Shown: positions 1-7,628 of the stretch, piece by piece
Layout: each line of letters opens with the position of its first letter
Position numbering within the stretch: position 1 is the stretch's first letter
IMG/VR virus record: IMGVR_UViG_3300046740_000108
Coordinates: 1 to 31,275 of that record
Length of the DNA: 31,275 bases
Direction: 5' to 3' (one strand)
From: a virus
Notes under the pieces: model-generated
Told to the model about the DNA's origin: nothing
Databases searched by the model: none
Seen by the model: only the letters and a program-made list of their open reading frames with translations
Position numbers and translations under genes: made by a program

Positions 1-414
1 CTGAAGCCTCAGCCTGCAGGCGTGCGCGAAGCGGTCGGGCCGCCGTTCCAGATCAACATTCAGGTCAATGGCCACGACGTCATCCAGCGGACGCCCCACC
101 TCATCGGCCTGCCGGAGGCGGCCGAGACAGACGCCACCATGACCCTCGACTTCGCCGCATCCCCCGTGACCCCAGGCGGACCGCAGTCGACTGCGGTCCG
201 GGACGGCCTGGACGCCTTCCCGCCTCCGCCAACAGGCCTCAAAGTCCCCGACTTCGACCTGCGTCCCTCGGCGCTGGTCGGAACCCCGCAGGCGGTCCTG
301 GCCGCCAGCGGGGCGGCCCCGCAGGCCGGTGGCGCATCTCCGCCTGCGGGGCTTGGCCTCTCCAATCCAACCCCCGCCCCCGGCCGTGTCGACACGGCCC
401 CTCAGCTGGGGTAG
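1..414 (+). CDS. Partial hypothetical phage protein (3' end)
   Basis: This reading frame is open from the first base and stops with TAG at 412-414. The gene may therefore begin outside the window, although GTG at 22 is a possible internal start giving 130 residues. The visible part has a short ordered-looking stretch (FQINIQVNGHDVIQR, near residues 8-22 from the GTG), followed by a tail very rich in Pro, Ala and Gly. The tail looks disordered and linker-like. No family is recognisable. Its position two genes before the large terminase would suit a small terminase or a virion protein, but nothing in the residues supports either. The last 30 bases contain a perfect 18-bp palindrome. The opposite strand is also open here, so the coding call rests on strand continuity with the genes that follow. 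Confidence 0.5.
   Translation: MKPQPAGVREAVGPPFQINIQVNGHDVIQRTPHLIGLPEAAETDATMTLDFAASPVTPGGPQSTAVRDGLDAFPPPPTGLKVPDFDLRPSALVGTPQAVLAASGAAPQAGGASPPAGLGLSNPTPAPGRVDTAPQLG
382..399. repeat. Perfect 18-bp palindrome at the end of the first gene
   Basis: The two 9-base arms, GGCCGTGTC and GACACGGCC, abut with no spacer and are centred on GTCGAC. They lie 13 bases before the stop codon of the first gene and about 54 bases before the next start. There is no loop and no T-run, so a terminator is unlikely. A dimeric protein binding site or a chance GC-rich palindrome are the alternatives. Confidence 0.5.
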
Positions 415-452
415 CGTCCGCAGCCATCGACGCCCCTGCAGGAGTTTCCTCG

Positions 453-812
453 ATGGCCCTCGCCCAACTCGCCACCCAGCTGCCCCCCTCGGGACCGGTC
501 TCCTCGGGGCTCGTCGCGACGCCCGCGGGGACCCAGGCGACCGCGCTCCTGCTGCCCAGCGTGGTCAACTACGTGGGCACCGTGGCGACCGCCGCCGACG
601 CCGTGAAGCTCGGCCCGGCTCCCAACCTCAACGACAGCATCCTCGTGGTGAACCAGGGCGCGGCCTCGATGCAGGTGTTCGGGTCCGGCACCGACACCAT
701 CAACGGCGTGGCCACCGCGACCGGCGTGGCCCAGGCCGCGGGTGTCGCGGCGCTGTACCTCTGCACCGCGGTCGGCGCGGTCAACAAGTGGAACCGGTTC
801 CTGCAAGCCTGA
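453..812 (+). CDS. Small beta-rich phage protein, probable virion or decoration component
   Basis: This 119-residue protein starts at ATG 453 behind a clear GGAG ribosome site at 441-444 (8-base spacing). The N-terminal third is rich in Ala, Pro and Thr. The rest alternates small hydrophobic and polar residues in a beta-sandwich-like pattern (NDSILVVNQG, MQVFGSGTDTINGV, AALYLCTAVGAVNKW). Similar small beta proteins, with a 'V.N.G...V...G.DTING' pattern and a late aromatic 'KW' motif, are common in phage structural regions; this resemblance is from memory and no function can be stated. The gene is followed immediately by an intrinsic terminator, which separates it from the terminase. That fits a highly expressed structural protein with its own transcript end. 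Confidence in coding is high and in role low. Confidence 0.75.
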   Translation: MALAQLATQLPPSGPVSSGLVATPAGTQATALLLPSVVNYVGTVATAADAVKLGPAPNLNDSILVVNQGAASMQVFGSGTDTINGVATATGVAQAAGVAALYLCTAVGAVNKWNRFLQA

Positions 813-833
813 TCCTTCCGGGTGGCCCACCTG

Positions 834-864
834 CCCCAGCCGCGCAGCGGCTGGGGATTTGTTT
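834..864 (+). terminator. Intrinsic terminator between the small beta-rich gene and the large terminase
   Basis: A perfect 10-bp GC-rich stem pairs CCCCAGCCGC (834-843) with GCGGCTGGGG (847-856) around a 3-base GCA loop. It is followed at once by the T-rich run ATTTGTTT (857-864). It lies 22 bases after the stop of the upstream gene and 19 bases before the terminase start. This is one of the two best factor-independent terminators in the window. Confidence 0.85.
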
Positions 865-883
865 CGAGCGCTGTGGATAACTC

Positions 884-2299
884 GTGGCAGAGGTCCTGAC
901 CTACTCACCGCCGCCCAGCGTCTCCGGGTTCTTCATCGACGACCGGTTCGTGAGCCTGATCGTCGGTCCAGTCGGCAGCACGAAGACGACTGCAGCCATC
1001 ATGAAGATCGCGTATCACGCGTCGCAGATGGCTCCGTGCAGGGACGGCATCCGTAGAAGTAAAGCCGTCTGGGTGCGTAATACTCGTGAGCAACTCAAGG
1101 ATACGAGTATTCCCGATTTCTTGCGTTGGTTCCCGGACGGACTGGCCGGGACCTTCGTGCGCACCGACCTGAAGTTCCTGCTCCGCTTCAGCAATGTGGA
1201 ATGCGAGGTGCTGTTCCGTGGCCTGGACGACCAGAACGATGTGCGCCGTCTACTCTCGCTGCAGACGTCATTCGGCATCCTCGACGAGTTCCGGGAGATC
1301 AACCAAGCCGTCTACGACGCCCTCCAGGGGCGGGTGGGACGCTACCCCTCCAAGCTCGACAACGGGGTCGGCTGCGTCACCGATGACGGCCGGGAGAACA
1401 AGCACATCTGGGGATGCTCCAATCCCCCGGACATCGACACCCACTGGGAGAAGCTGCTGACCGACCCGCCCTCGAACGTCAGCTGCCACTTCCAGCCGTC
1501 GGGGATGTCCGCGGAGGCGGACTGGCTGGAGTACCTTCCCCAGGATTATTACTCCAACCTGATGAAGGGGAAGTCCGAGGACTGGATCGACGTCTACATC
1601 CACGCCAAGTTCGGCAAGACCCTGGCCGGGCTGCCCGTCTACCGGACGTTCAAGCCCGAGTTCCACGTCGCCAAGACCCGCCTGCTGCCGGTCCGCATGA
1701 GCGAGCGGCCGCTGATCATCGGCATGGACTTCGGGCTGAACCCGAGCGCGACGATCAACCAGCTGGACCTGCGCGCGAGGTTCCTGACCTACGACGCCCT
1801 GACCTCGGACAACATGGGCATCGAGCGGTTCCTCGAAACCAAGCTCAAGCCCTTGCTGGCGTCGAAGTTTCCGAACTTTCCGGTGGTGGTCGTGGGCGAT
1901 CCGGCCGGACAGGCGCGCGCCCAGACCGACGAGCGGACCTGCTTCGAGATGGTCCGCGCCGCCAAGCTGACCTGCTTCCCGGCGCGGACCAACGTCACCG
2001 CGGCCCGGGTCGGCGCGGTGGAGAAGTTCCTCAACCGGCAGATCGACGGCGGCCCGGCCCGGCTCCTGTGTCCGGAAGGCGCGAAGCCGCTGATCACCGC
2101 CTACCGGGGCGGCTACCGCTACCGGCTGAAGAAGTCCGGCGACGCCGAGGATGCGCCGGAGAAGAACAACCACAGCCACATCGCCGACGCCGACCAGTAC
2201 GCCTGCCTGCACGCCGACGCCGAGCAGGGCGGCAACGCCTGGAGCGCACGCCAGCAGGCGCGGCCGGTGCAGCGGGTCAACGCCTTGGGCTGGACGTAG
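884..2299 (+). CDS. terL: Terminase large subunit (packaging ATPase and nuclease)
   Basis: This 471-residue protein is the DNA-packaging motor, which docks on the portal, pumps DNA with ATP and cuts the concatemer. The N-terminal ATPase shows Walker A GPVGSTKT (residues 28-35) and Walker B FGILDE (130-135, with the catalytic Glu). The C-terminal RNase H-fold nuclease shows its acidic residues in IIGMDFGLNPS (D282), VVVVGDPAG (D339) and HIADADQYA (D435/D437). Length is normal for the family. GTG at 884 is chosen because an in-frame TAA lies at 878-880 and the first in-frame ATG lies after Walker A. The ribosome site is weak (GGA at 874-876). An intrinsic terminator sits just upstream, so transcription must read through it or restart nearby. 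No small terminase is recognisable in the window. Confidence 0.95.
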   Translation: MAEVLTYSPPPSVSGFFIDDRFVSLIVGPVGSTKTTAAIMKIAYHASQMAPCRDGIRRSKAVWVRNTREQLKDTSIPDFLRWFPDGLAGTFVRTDLKFLLRFSNVECEVLFRGLDDQNDVRRLLSLQTSFGILDEFREINQAVYDALQGRVGRYPSKLDNGVGCVTDDGRENKHIWGCSNPPDIDTHWEKLLTDPPSNVSCHFQPSGMSAEADWLEYLPQDYYSNLMKGKSEDWIDVYIHAKFGKTLAGLPVYRTFKPEFHVAKTRLLPVRMSERPLIIGMDFGLNPSATINQLDLRARFLTYDALTSDNMGIERFLETKLKPLLASKFPNFPVVVVGDPAGQARAQTDERTCFEMVRAAKLTCFPARTNVTAARVGAVEKFLNRQIDGGPARLLCPEGAKPLITAYRGGYRYRLKKSGDAEDAPEKNNHSHIADADQYACLHADAEQGGNAWSARQQARPVQRVNALGWT

Positions 2300-2326
2300 G
2301 CGCGCACACGAGGGATAGGATCAGCC

Positions 2327-4549
2327 ATGGCGATCGGCGCAACTCCTTACGGGCAAGCCGCAACGGTTGGCCCTCAGCCGCCCCTAGGAAGCCCGCCAGC
2401 GGGCGGAGCGGGCACCGCCGTAGTCATCCAGCACCCCGCCATGCGGGCCATGTCCCTGGGCGCGCTGCAGCAGCAGGAGGCTGACACCCGCGCCGCCGCC
2501 GAGGGGCGGCAGGCGCAGCCGCTGATCACCGGGCTGGCCGGGCACATCCACCACAAGTTCTGGGTGGCGCGCGATGCGCGGCGGTTCAGCGACGTCGAGC
2601 AGCGGATGATCGACAACATGCGGGCGCGGCGCAGCATGTACACGCCGCAGAAGCTGTCGGCGATCCGGGTCGAGGGCGGGAGCGAGGTCTACGCGGGCAT
2701 CACCGGGCAGAAGTGCCGGGCGGCCGCGGCGTGGATCAGGGACGTGATGATGACCACCGGCGACGAGCGCCCCTGGTCCGTGAAGGCCACAGCGGTCCCG
2801 GAGCTTCCGATCGAGGTCAACGACCTGATCGTCCAACAGGCGATGCAGCCGCTCAAGGAGCAGCTGAAAGCCGCGGCGGCGGGACAGGGTGAGCCGCCCG
2901 ACCCGATGGCGACCCTCCACATGATGTCGATGATGAAGGACCAAGCCCTGGAGGCGGTGCGCCAGGAGGCCGACAAGCGCGTCGAGCGCATGGCCAACAA
3001 GATGGAGGATCAGCTGACCGAGGGTGGGTTCCTCGATGCGATGGACGACTTCATCAACGACCTGACGACCTTCCCGGCCGCCATCCTCAAGGGGCCGGTG
3101 ATCCGCATGAAGCCGACCCTGACCTGGGGGCCGGATGGCCAGCCGGTCGTCAACGTCAAGCTGGTCAAGCAATGGGACCGGGTCGATCCGTTCAAGTTCT
3201 ACCCTTCGCCCTCGGCGACCTGCGTCGACAACGGCGACATGATTGAGAAGCACAGCCTGAGCCGGGACAACCTGCAGGACCTCAAGGGCGTGCCCGGCTA
3301 CGACAGCGGCGCGATCGACATGGTGCTGGAGAACTACGGCCGCAGCGGCCTGCGCTCCTGGCTGTACGACGACTTCGACCACGAGGACGCCGCGGGCCGC
3401 CCGTCGACGTCACTGGCCTCCAACCCCGACCAGCTGATCGACGCGCTGCAGTACTGGGGCAACGTGCAGGGTCAGCTGCTGCTCGACTGGGGGATGACCC
3501 GGGCGCAGGTCCCTGAGCCGATGCGGGAGTACCAGATCGAGGGCTGGCTGATCGGGCCGTACGTCATCAAGGCGATGCTCAATCCCGACCCGCTGAACCG
3601 CAAGCCGTACTACGCGACCAGCTACGAACGCGTGCCGGGCAACTTCTGGGGCCATTCCGTCGCCGACCTCGTGAGCGACCCGCAGGACATCTGCAACGCC
3701 GCGGCCCGCTCGATGATCAACAACGCAGCGCTGGCCTCCGGGCCGCAGGTGGGCATCCTGACCGACCGCATCGCGGCCGGGGAACAGATCACCCAGTTGA
3801 AGCCGTGGCGCATCTGGCAGCTGAACTCGGACCCGATGGGCGGGTCGACCAGCGACCCGCCGATCCGGTTCTTCCAGCCGCAGTCGATCCTCGGCGACCT
3901 GATGCAGCTGTTCGATAAGTTCACGGTGATGGCCGACGAGTATTCTGGCATCCCGCGCTACATGACCGGCAACGCGGTGGCGGGCGGGGCCGGGCGGACG
4001 GCGTCCGGCATGTCGATGATGATGGGCAACGCCGGGAAGATGATCACTTCGGTGATCAAGAACATCGACCTCAACATCATGGAGCCGCTGCTGGAGCGCC
4101 TGTACTACTTCAACATGCGCTACGAGACCGACCCCGAGCTCAAGGGCGACGTCTGCATCGTCGCCAAGGGCGCGTCGAACATCGTTGCCAAGGACGCCGC
4201 CCAGGTGCGCCGTAACGAGTTCCTGGCGACCACGGCCAACCCTATCGACATGCAGATCATGGGCATCGAGGGCCGCGCCGCCGTCCTGCGGGAAACGGCG
4301 AAGACCCTGCAGATGGACACCGACAAGGTGGTGCCGGACACCGACACGCTCCGGCAGAAACTGCAGGTCCAGTCAGCCCTCCAGGCCCAGCCCCAAGGTG
4401 GGGCGCCGGGCGCGGGCGGAGCGGGCGGCGGGCCTGCGGCGGGTGGTGCTCTGGGCGGCTCGCCGCCCGGCCCCGGCGCGACCGAGACCAACGGCCAGCA
4501 GCTGACCAACGGCGCACCCGTCACCGATACGTTCGGGGCAGGGCATTGA
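2327..4549 (+). CDS. Portal protein (head-tail connector)
   Basis: This 740-residue protein follows the terminase and fits the large portal proteins of podoviruses, the dodecameric ring at one capsid vertex through which DNA enters and leaves. The body is mixed alpha/beta, with an early segment (DVEQRMIDNMRARRSMYTPQ), a conserved-looking core (FWGHSVADLVSDPQDICNAA) and a helical stretch (TASGMSMMMGNAGKMITSVI) in the region where such portals have the long stem and crown helices. The last 70 residues are a Gly/Ala/Pro-rich tail (GGAPGAGGAGGGPAAGGALG), probably disordered. ATG 2327 has AGGGA and AGGA upstream (2311-2320). The family call rests on gene order, length and motif pattern; I cannot say which portal subfamily it is. 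Confidence 0.88.
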   Translation: MAIGATPYGQAATVGPQPPLGSPPAGGAGTAVVIQHPAMRAMSLGALQQQEADTRAAAEGRQAQPLITGLAGHIHHKFWVARDARRFSDVEQRMIDNMRARRSMYTPQKLSAIRVEGGSEVYAGITGQKCRAAAAWIRDVMMTTGDERPWSVKATAVPELPIEVNDLIVQQAMQPLKEQLKAAAAGQGEPPDPMATLHMMSMMKDQALEAVRQEADKRVERMANKMEDQLTEGGFLDAMDDFINDLTTFPAAILKGPVIRMKPTLTWGPDGQPVVNVKLVKQWDRVDPFKFYPSPSATCVDNGDMIEKHSLSRDNLQDLKGVPGYDSGAIDMVLENYGRSGLRSWLYDDFDHEDAAGRPSTSLASNPDQLIDALQYWGNVQGQLLLDWGMTRAQVPEPMREYQIEGWLIGPYVIKAMLNPDPLNRKPYYATSYERVPGNFWGHSVADLVSDPQDICNAAARSMINNAALASGPQVGILTDRIAAGEQITQLKPWRIWQLNSDPMGGSTSDPPIRFFQPQSILGDLMQLFDKFTVMADEYSGIPRYMTGNAVAGGAGRTASGMSMMMGNAGKMITSVIKNIDLNIMEPLLERLYYFNMRYETDPELKGDVCIVAKGASNIVAKDAAQVRRNEFLATTANPIDMQIMGIEGRAAVLRETAKTLQMDTDKVVPDTDTLRQKLQVQSALQAQPQGGAPGAGGAGGGPAAGGALGGSPPGPGATETNGQQLTNGAPVTDTFGAGH

Positions 4550-4582
4550 CAAAAGACGCCAGCGACATCAGCGTCGCCCGCA

Positions 4583-4834
4583 ATGCTCACGACCCCGTCG
4601 CCGGACGCCCTCATCGCCCTCGTGCAGATGCAGGAGACACCGAGATGGCGGGAGATCGAGGGCTTGATCGAGGCCGAGATCGAGGCGCTGACGCTCCGTC
4701 TCCTGGGCGCGCGGGACACCGCAGACGTCCATGAGTTCAGAGGCAGGGTTCTCGCTCTCCGAGAATTCCGGCAGACCGTGCAGAGCGCCCGGTCTATGCT
4801 GGCCAAGCAGGGACGCAGCGCGCCCCTGGCGTAG
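4583..4834 (+). CDS. Small helical protein between portal and scaffold
   Basis: This 83-residue protein lies between the portal and scaffold genes. Almost the whole length is predicted helix, rich in Glu, Arg, Leu and Ala (WREIEGLIEAEIEALTLRLL, VLALREFRQTVQSARSML). It has no membrane segment or Cys/His cluster. No convincing ribosome site precedes ATG 4583. An internal ATG at 4628 is an alternative, preceded only by weak purine runs. Small helical genes at this position are common in podoviruses, and an assembly role with portal or scaffold is a reasonable guess only. A competing frame from TTG 4546 gives an Arg/Asp-rich product and is judged a shadow. Confidence 0.65.
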   Translation: MLTTPSPDALIALVQMQETPRWREIEGLIEAEIEALTLRLLGARDTADVHEFRGRVLALREFRQTVQSARSMLAKQGRSAPLA

Positions 4835-4889
4835 CTGACCATAGGGGACACCGGTCCGTCCGACCCCCGAGTTGCAGCTGGAGACGTAG

Positions 4890-5846
4890 ATGATCGACCG
4901 TGTGCCCGACGCCGTGAGACGGCAGGCCGAGGCTATGGAAGCCCTGGACGAGGAGATGGCCAAAGCGGCCGCTCCGCCACCCCAGGAGACACCAGACCCC
5001 GACGCCCCGGAGCCCCAGGCCGAGCCGCCCCCGACGCCGCCCCCGGCCGCCGAGGACTGGCAGCACAAGTTCCAGACCCTGCAGGGCAAGTACAACGCCG
5101 AGGTTCCTGGCTTGAGGAACCAGATCGTTGACCTGAACCGGCAGATCGAAGAACTCCGCGCCGCCAAGCCCGCGCCGACACCGGAGCCAGCGCCTGCCGC
5201 GGCCGCCCCGAAGCTCATCACCGACGACGACACGGAGACTTACGGAGCCGACCTGATTGACCTGATCCGCCGTGTGGCCGTGGAAACGGACGCTGGGGAG
5301 AAGGCCAAACTGCAGGGCGAGATCGCCGATATGCGTAAGCAGATGGCGGCCCAGGCGACGCGAGTTGAGACCATGACGGAGAACGTCACGGACGACCGAC
5401 GGGCGAAATACTTCACCGAGTTGGCGAAGCAATGCCCGGCCTACGAGGAGACCGACGCACGCCAGGACTTCAAGGACTGGCTCGTGCAGCTGGACGACTT
5501 CTCGGGTCTGGTCCGCAACGACATCCTGCAGGCCGCGTTCGCCGCGTTCGACGCGGACCGCACGGCCAAGGTCTTCAACCAGTTCCTCGGGGCCACACCG
5601 CCTGCACCCGCACCGCCGCCTCCCCCGGCCGACCCGCAAGCCGAACTCGCCGAACTTGTGTCGCCCGGCCAAGCCCGGACGACCCCGGTGCCCGAGCCCG
5701 ACGATGGCAAGAAGGTCTGGTCTGTCTCCGAGATGGATCAGTTCTACAAGGACTTCGCCAGGGGTGAGTACCGAGGTCGCCTAGCTGACGCGCAACGCAT
5801 CGAGGCGGACATCGACAGGGCTCTCGCTGAGGGGCGCGTCCGGTAG
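4890..5846 (+). CDS. Capsid scaffolding protein
   Basis: This 318-residue acidic protein is encoded directly before the major capsid protein, the classic position for the scaffold that templates prohead assembly and then leaves. The N-terminus is low-complexity and Pro/Glu-rich (residues 25-55). A coiled-coil-like helix follows (DWQHKFQTLQGKYNAEVPGL, RNQIVDLNRQIEELRAA), then an Ala/Pro linker, a second helical block (EKAKLQGEIADMRKQMAAQA) and a globular helical part (residues 175-235). After another Pro-rich linker, a charged C-terminal helix (YKDFARGEYRGRLADAQRIE) resembles the basic helix by which scaffolds grip coat subunits. ATG 4890 has GGAG at 4880-4883 with 6-base spacing. The call is based on composition, coiled coil and neighbour, not on a sequence match. 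Confidence 0.82.
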   Translation: MIDRVPDAVRRQAEAMEALDEEMAKAAAPPPQETPDPDAPEPQAEPPPTPPPAAEDWQHKFQTLQGKYNAEVPGLRNQIVDLNRQIEELRAAKPAPTPEPAPAAAAPKLITDDDTETYGADLIDLIRRVAVETDAGEKAKLQGEIADMRKQMAAQATRVETMTENVTDDRRAKYFTELAKQCPAYEETDARQDFKDWLVQLDDFSGLVRNDILQAAFAAFDADRTAKVFNQFLGATPPAPAPPPPPADPQAELAELVSPGQARTTPVPEPDDGKKVWSVSEMDQFYKDFARGEYRGRLADAQRIEADIDRALAEGRVR

Positions 5847-5857
5847 GACCGCGCCTT

Positions 5858-5880
5858 GAGGGGGGCTCTCAACCCCCCTC
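5858..5880 (+). promoter_or_regulatory. GC hairpin directly before the major capsid gene
   Basis: GAGGGGGG (5858-5865) pairs perfectly with CCCCCCTC (5873-5880) around a 7-base loop. An alternative shorter fold pairs TTGAG (5856-5860) with CTCAA (5868-5872). No T-run follows, so it is not a typical intrinsic terminator. It ends 17 bases before the preferred capsid start. An mRNA-processing or 5'-stabilising hairpin, or control of capsid translation, would fit. Confidence 0.6.
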
Positions 5881-5897
5881 CAGCGTGAGTTATGCTC

Positions 5898-6869
5898 ATG
5901 GCCCAGCAAGGCCCCGCCGTACAGGCACCGTTCCTGACCAACCCCGCCTACTCGGGGACGTTCATTCCGCAGCTGTGGTCCGGCAAGCTGAACGTGAAGT
6001 TCTACGCCACCACCGTCTTCGGGGAGATCGCGAACACGTCCTACGAGGGCGAGATCAAGGGGATGGGTGACACGATCACCATCAACAACATCCCGACCAT
6101 CGCCATCTCCGACTACACCATCGGCCAGAACCTCAACTACCAAGTCCCGACCCCGAACAAGGTCGACCTGAACATCGACCAAGCGAAGTATTTCGGCGTC
6201 AACGTGTCGGACGTTCTCGAGTATCAGGCGAAGCCCGCCCTGATGTCGATGTTCACCGACGACGCGACGAAGCAGATGGCGATCACCATCGACCGGTCGA
6301 TCCTGCTGGCCGAGTACAACAACGGGGCCGCCGCCAACAAGGGCGCGACTGCGGGCGTCATCTCCTCGGCCGTGAACCTCGGGACCGACGCGGTCCCGGT
6401 CGACCTCGCCGCGGCCGCCGACACCGTGCTGACCCTGATCCTCGGCATGGCGACCTGCCTCGACGAGCAGAACGTGCCGGACACGGAGCGCTGGCTGGTC
6501 ATCGACCCCGCCACGCGGCTGCGCCTGATGCGCTCGCCCCTCCAGCAGGCTTACCTGACTGGGGACGACAAGAGCATCCTGCGCAACGGAAAGCTGGGCG
6601 TCATCGACCGGTTCACGATCTACCTGTCGAACCAGCTGCCGAAGGCCGCCGCGGGCTTCAACCCCGACGGGTCGGTCAACGGTGCGGGCGTGCAGCGCCG
6701 GGTCATCCTGGCGGGCCACTCTTCGGCGCTCACCTTCGCCGCGCAGATCACCAAGACCGAGAGCCTGCAGAACCCGAACGACTTCGGGCAGCTGGTGCGC
6801 GGCCTGAACGTCTACGGCAAGAAGATGATCAAGCCCGAAAGCTGGGTGATGGCGCTGGTCAAGAACTAG
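5898..6869 (+). CDS. Major capsid protein
   Basis: This 323-residue protein follows the scaffold and has the look of the HK97-fold coat proteins found in podoviruses. It begins MAQQGPAVQAPFLTNPAYSG and continues FYATTVFGEIANTSYEGEIK (an E-loop-like region) and MGDTITINNIPTIAISDY. It has long alternating beta and helix segments and a C-terminus ending in YGKKMIKPESWVMALVKN. About 325 residues is usual for this coat class. ATG 5892 (adding Met-Leu) is an alternative start. ATG 5898 is preferred because GAG at 5887-5889 sits 8 bases before it but only 2 before 5892. No stronger ribosome site is visible, which is odd for the most abundant virion protein. A GC hairpin lies upstream and an intrinsic terminator downstream. 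Confidence 0.93.
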   Translation: MAQQGPAVQAPFLTNPAYSGTFIPQLWSGKLNVKFYATTVFGEIANTSYEGEIKGMGDTITINNIPTIAISDYTIGQNLNYQVPTPNKVDLNIDQAKYFGVNVSDVLEYQAKPALMSMFTDDATKQMAITIDRSILLAEYNNGAAANKGATAGVISSAVNLGTDAVPVDLAAAADTVLTLILGMATCLDEQNVPDTERWLVIDPATRLRLMRSPLQQAYLTGDDKSILRNGKLGVIDRFTIYLSNQLPKAAAGFNPDGSVNGAGVQRRVILAGHSSALTFAAQITKTESLQNPNDFGQLVRGLNVYGKKMIKPESWVMALVKN

Positions 6870-6893
6870 CCCCGCCGCTTCGCTGGACAGGTG

Positions 6894-6926
6894 CGCCGGG
6901 GTGGCCGACAACACCCCGGCGTTCTT
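6894..6926 (+). terminator. Intrinsic terminator after the major capsid gene
   Basis: A perfect 10-bp stem pairs CGCCGGGGTG (6894-6903) with CACCCCGGCG (6912-6921) around an 8-base loop, followed by TTCTT (6922-6926). It starts 24 bases after the capsid stop and ends 15 bases before the next start. The T-run is short, so termination is likely partial, letting the capsid mRNA outnumber downstream tail mRNA. T-phi after gene 10 in T7 holds the same position. Confidence 0.82.
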
Positions 6927-6941
6927 GCATGTGAGACCTCA

Positions 6942-7628
6942 ATGGCCGTCACCGCACAGACCATCCTGACCCGGGTGCGCTCGCAGCTTATCGACGAACA
7001 GCCGACCAAGCGCTGGACGGACGATGAGCTTCTGCGATGGCTGTCGGATGGCCAGCGCACCCTGGTGGCGATGAACCCGTCGCTGGGCATGAAGATGGTG
7101 TCGATCCCGACGCAGCCGGGAACGCTGCAGGTCTTGCCGCCCGGCGCGTTCATGCTGCTCGACATCCAGCGCAACATGTACCGGAACGACGACGACAGCT
7201 TCACGCCGGGACGCGTGGTCACCGTGGTCAGCCGGGAGAACCTCGACCGGACGGACCCGAACTGGCACACCTCGCGCCGCTCGGACGTCACCCACCACTT
7301 CATCTACGACGCCCTGCAGCCGCTGGTGTACTTCGTCTGGCCGCCGTCGACGGGGGTCAACTACCTCGACACCAACCTCGCGATGACACCGGTCGACTTC
7401 GACAGCCTCGACGACCCGATGATCGTCGAGGAGCTCTACCAGACCGCGCTGTTCGACTACGTGATGTTCCGCGCCCACCAGAAGGACACCGACTACTCGG
7501 CGGGCAACGAGAAGGCCGCGACCTACCTGCAGCTGTTCCAGATGTTCGCGCAGGGCCACGAGGCCGGTAAGGACGCGCAGACCCCGAACACCGGGCCGCC
7601 TGACGTCGGCAAGGGGGCCACATCATGA
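6942..7628 (+). CDS. Head-tail adaptor-like protein
   Basis: This 228-residue protein is the first gene after the capsid terminator. It begins MAVTAQTILTRVRSQLIDEQ, then RWTDDELLRWLSDGQRTLVA, a helical N-terminus typical of phage adaptor proteins that dock under the portal (the DUF6682-like group, as I remember it). The middle is beta-rich (VSIPTQPGTLQVLPPGAFML) and contains a YFVWPPSTG segment. The C-terminal half is helical with a short charged tail. The frame is open further upstream to GTG 6891, but that would run through the terminator hairpin, so ATG 6942 is chosen; GTGAG at 6931-6935 is a weak ribosome site. The stop overlaps the next start as ATGA. Confidence 0.8.
   Translation: MAVTAQTILTRVRSQLIDEQPTKRWTDDELLRWLSDGQRTLVAMNPSLGMKMVSIPTQPGTLQVLPPGAFMLLDIQRNMYRNDDDSFTPGRVVTVVSRENLDRTDPNWHTSRRSDVTHHFIYDALQPLVYFVWPPSTGVNYLDTNLAMTPVDFDSLDDPMIVEELYQTALFDYVMFRAHQKDTDYSAGNEKAATYLQLFQMFAQGHEAGKDAQTPNTGPPDVGKGATS

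Noticed and set aside
1268-2212. 314-codon open frame opposite the terminase
   Set aside because: It lies opposite the terminase nuclease motifs and has shadow-like composition.
4546-4734. 62-codon frame starting at TTG and overlapping the portal stop
   Set aside because: It is Arg/Asp/Gly/Pro-rich with no structure, while the overlapping frame at 4583 gives a coherent helical protein that fills the gap to the scaffold.
6891-6941. Upstream extension of the adaptor gene to GTG 6891
   Set aside because: It would translate through the terminator hairpin; ATG 6942 starts the recognisable N-terminus.
415-6941. Search for a repeated phage-specific promoter in the short intergenic gaps
   Set aside because: No shared sequence of about 15-20 bases was found between the gaps at 415-452, 813-883, 4835-4889, 5847-5897 and 6870-6941; comparison by eye could miss a degenerate one.
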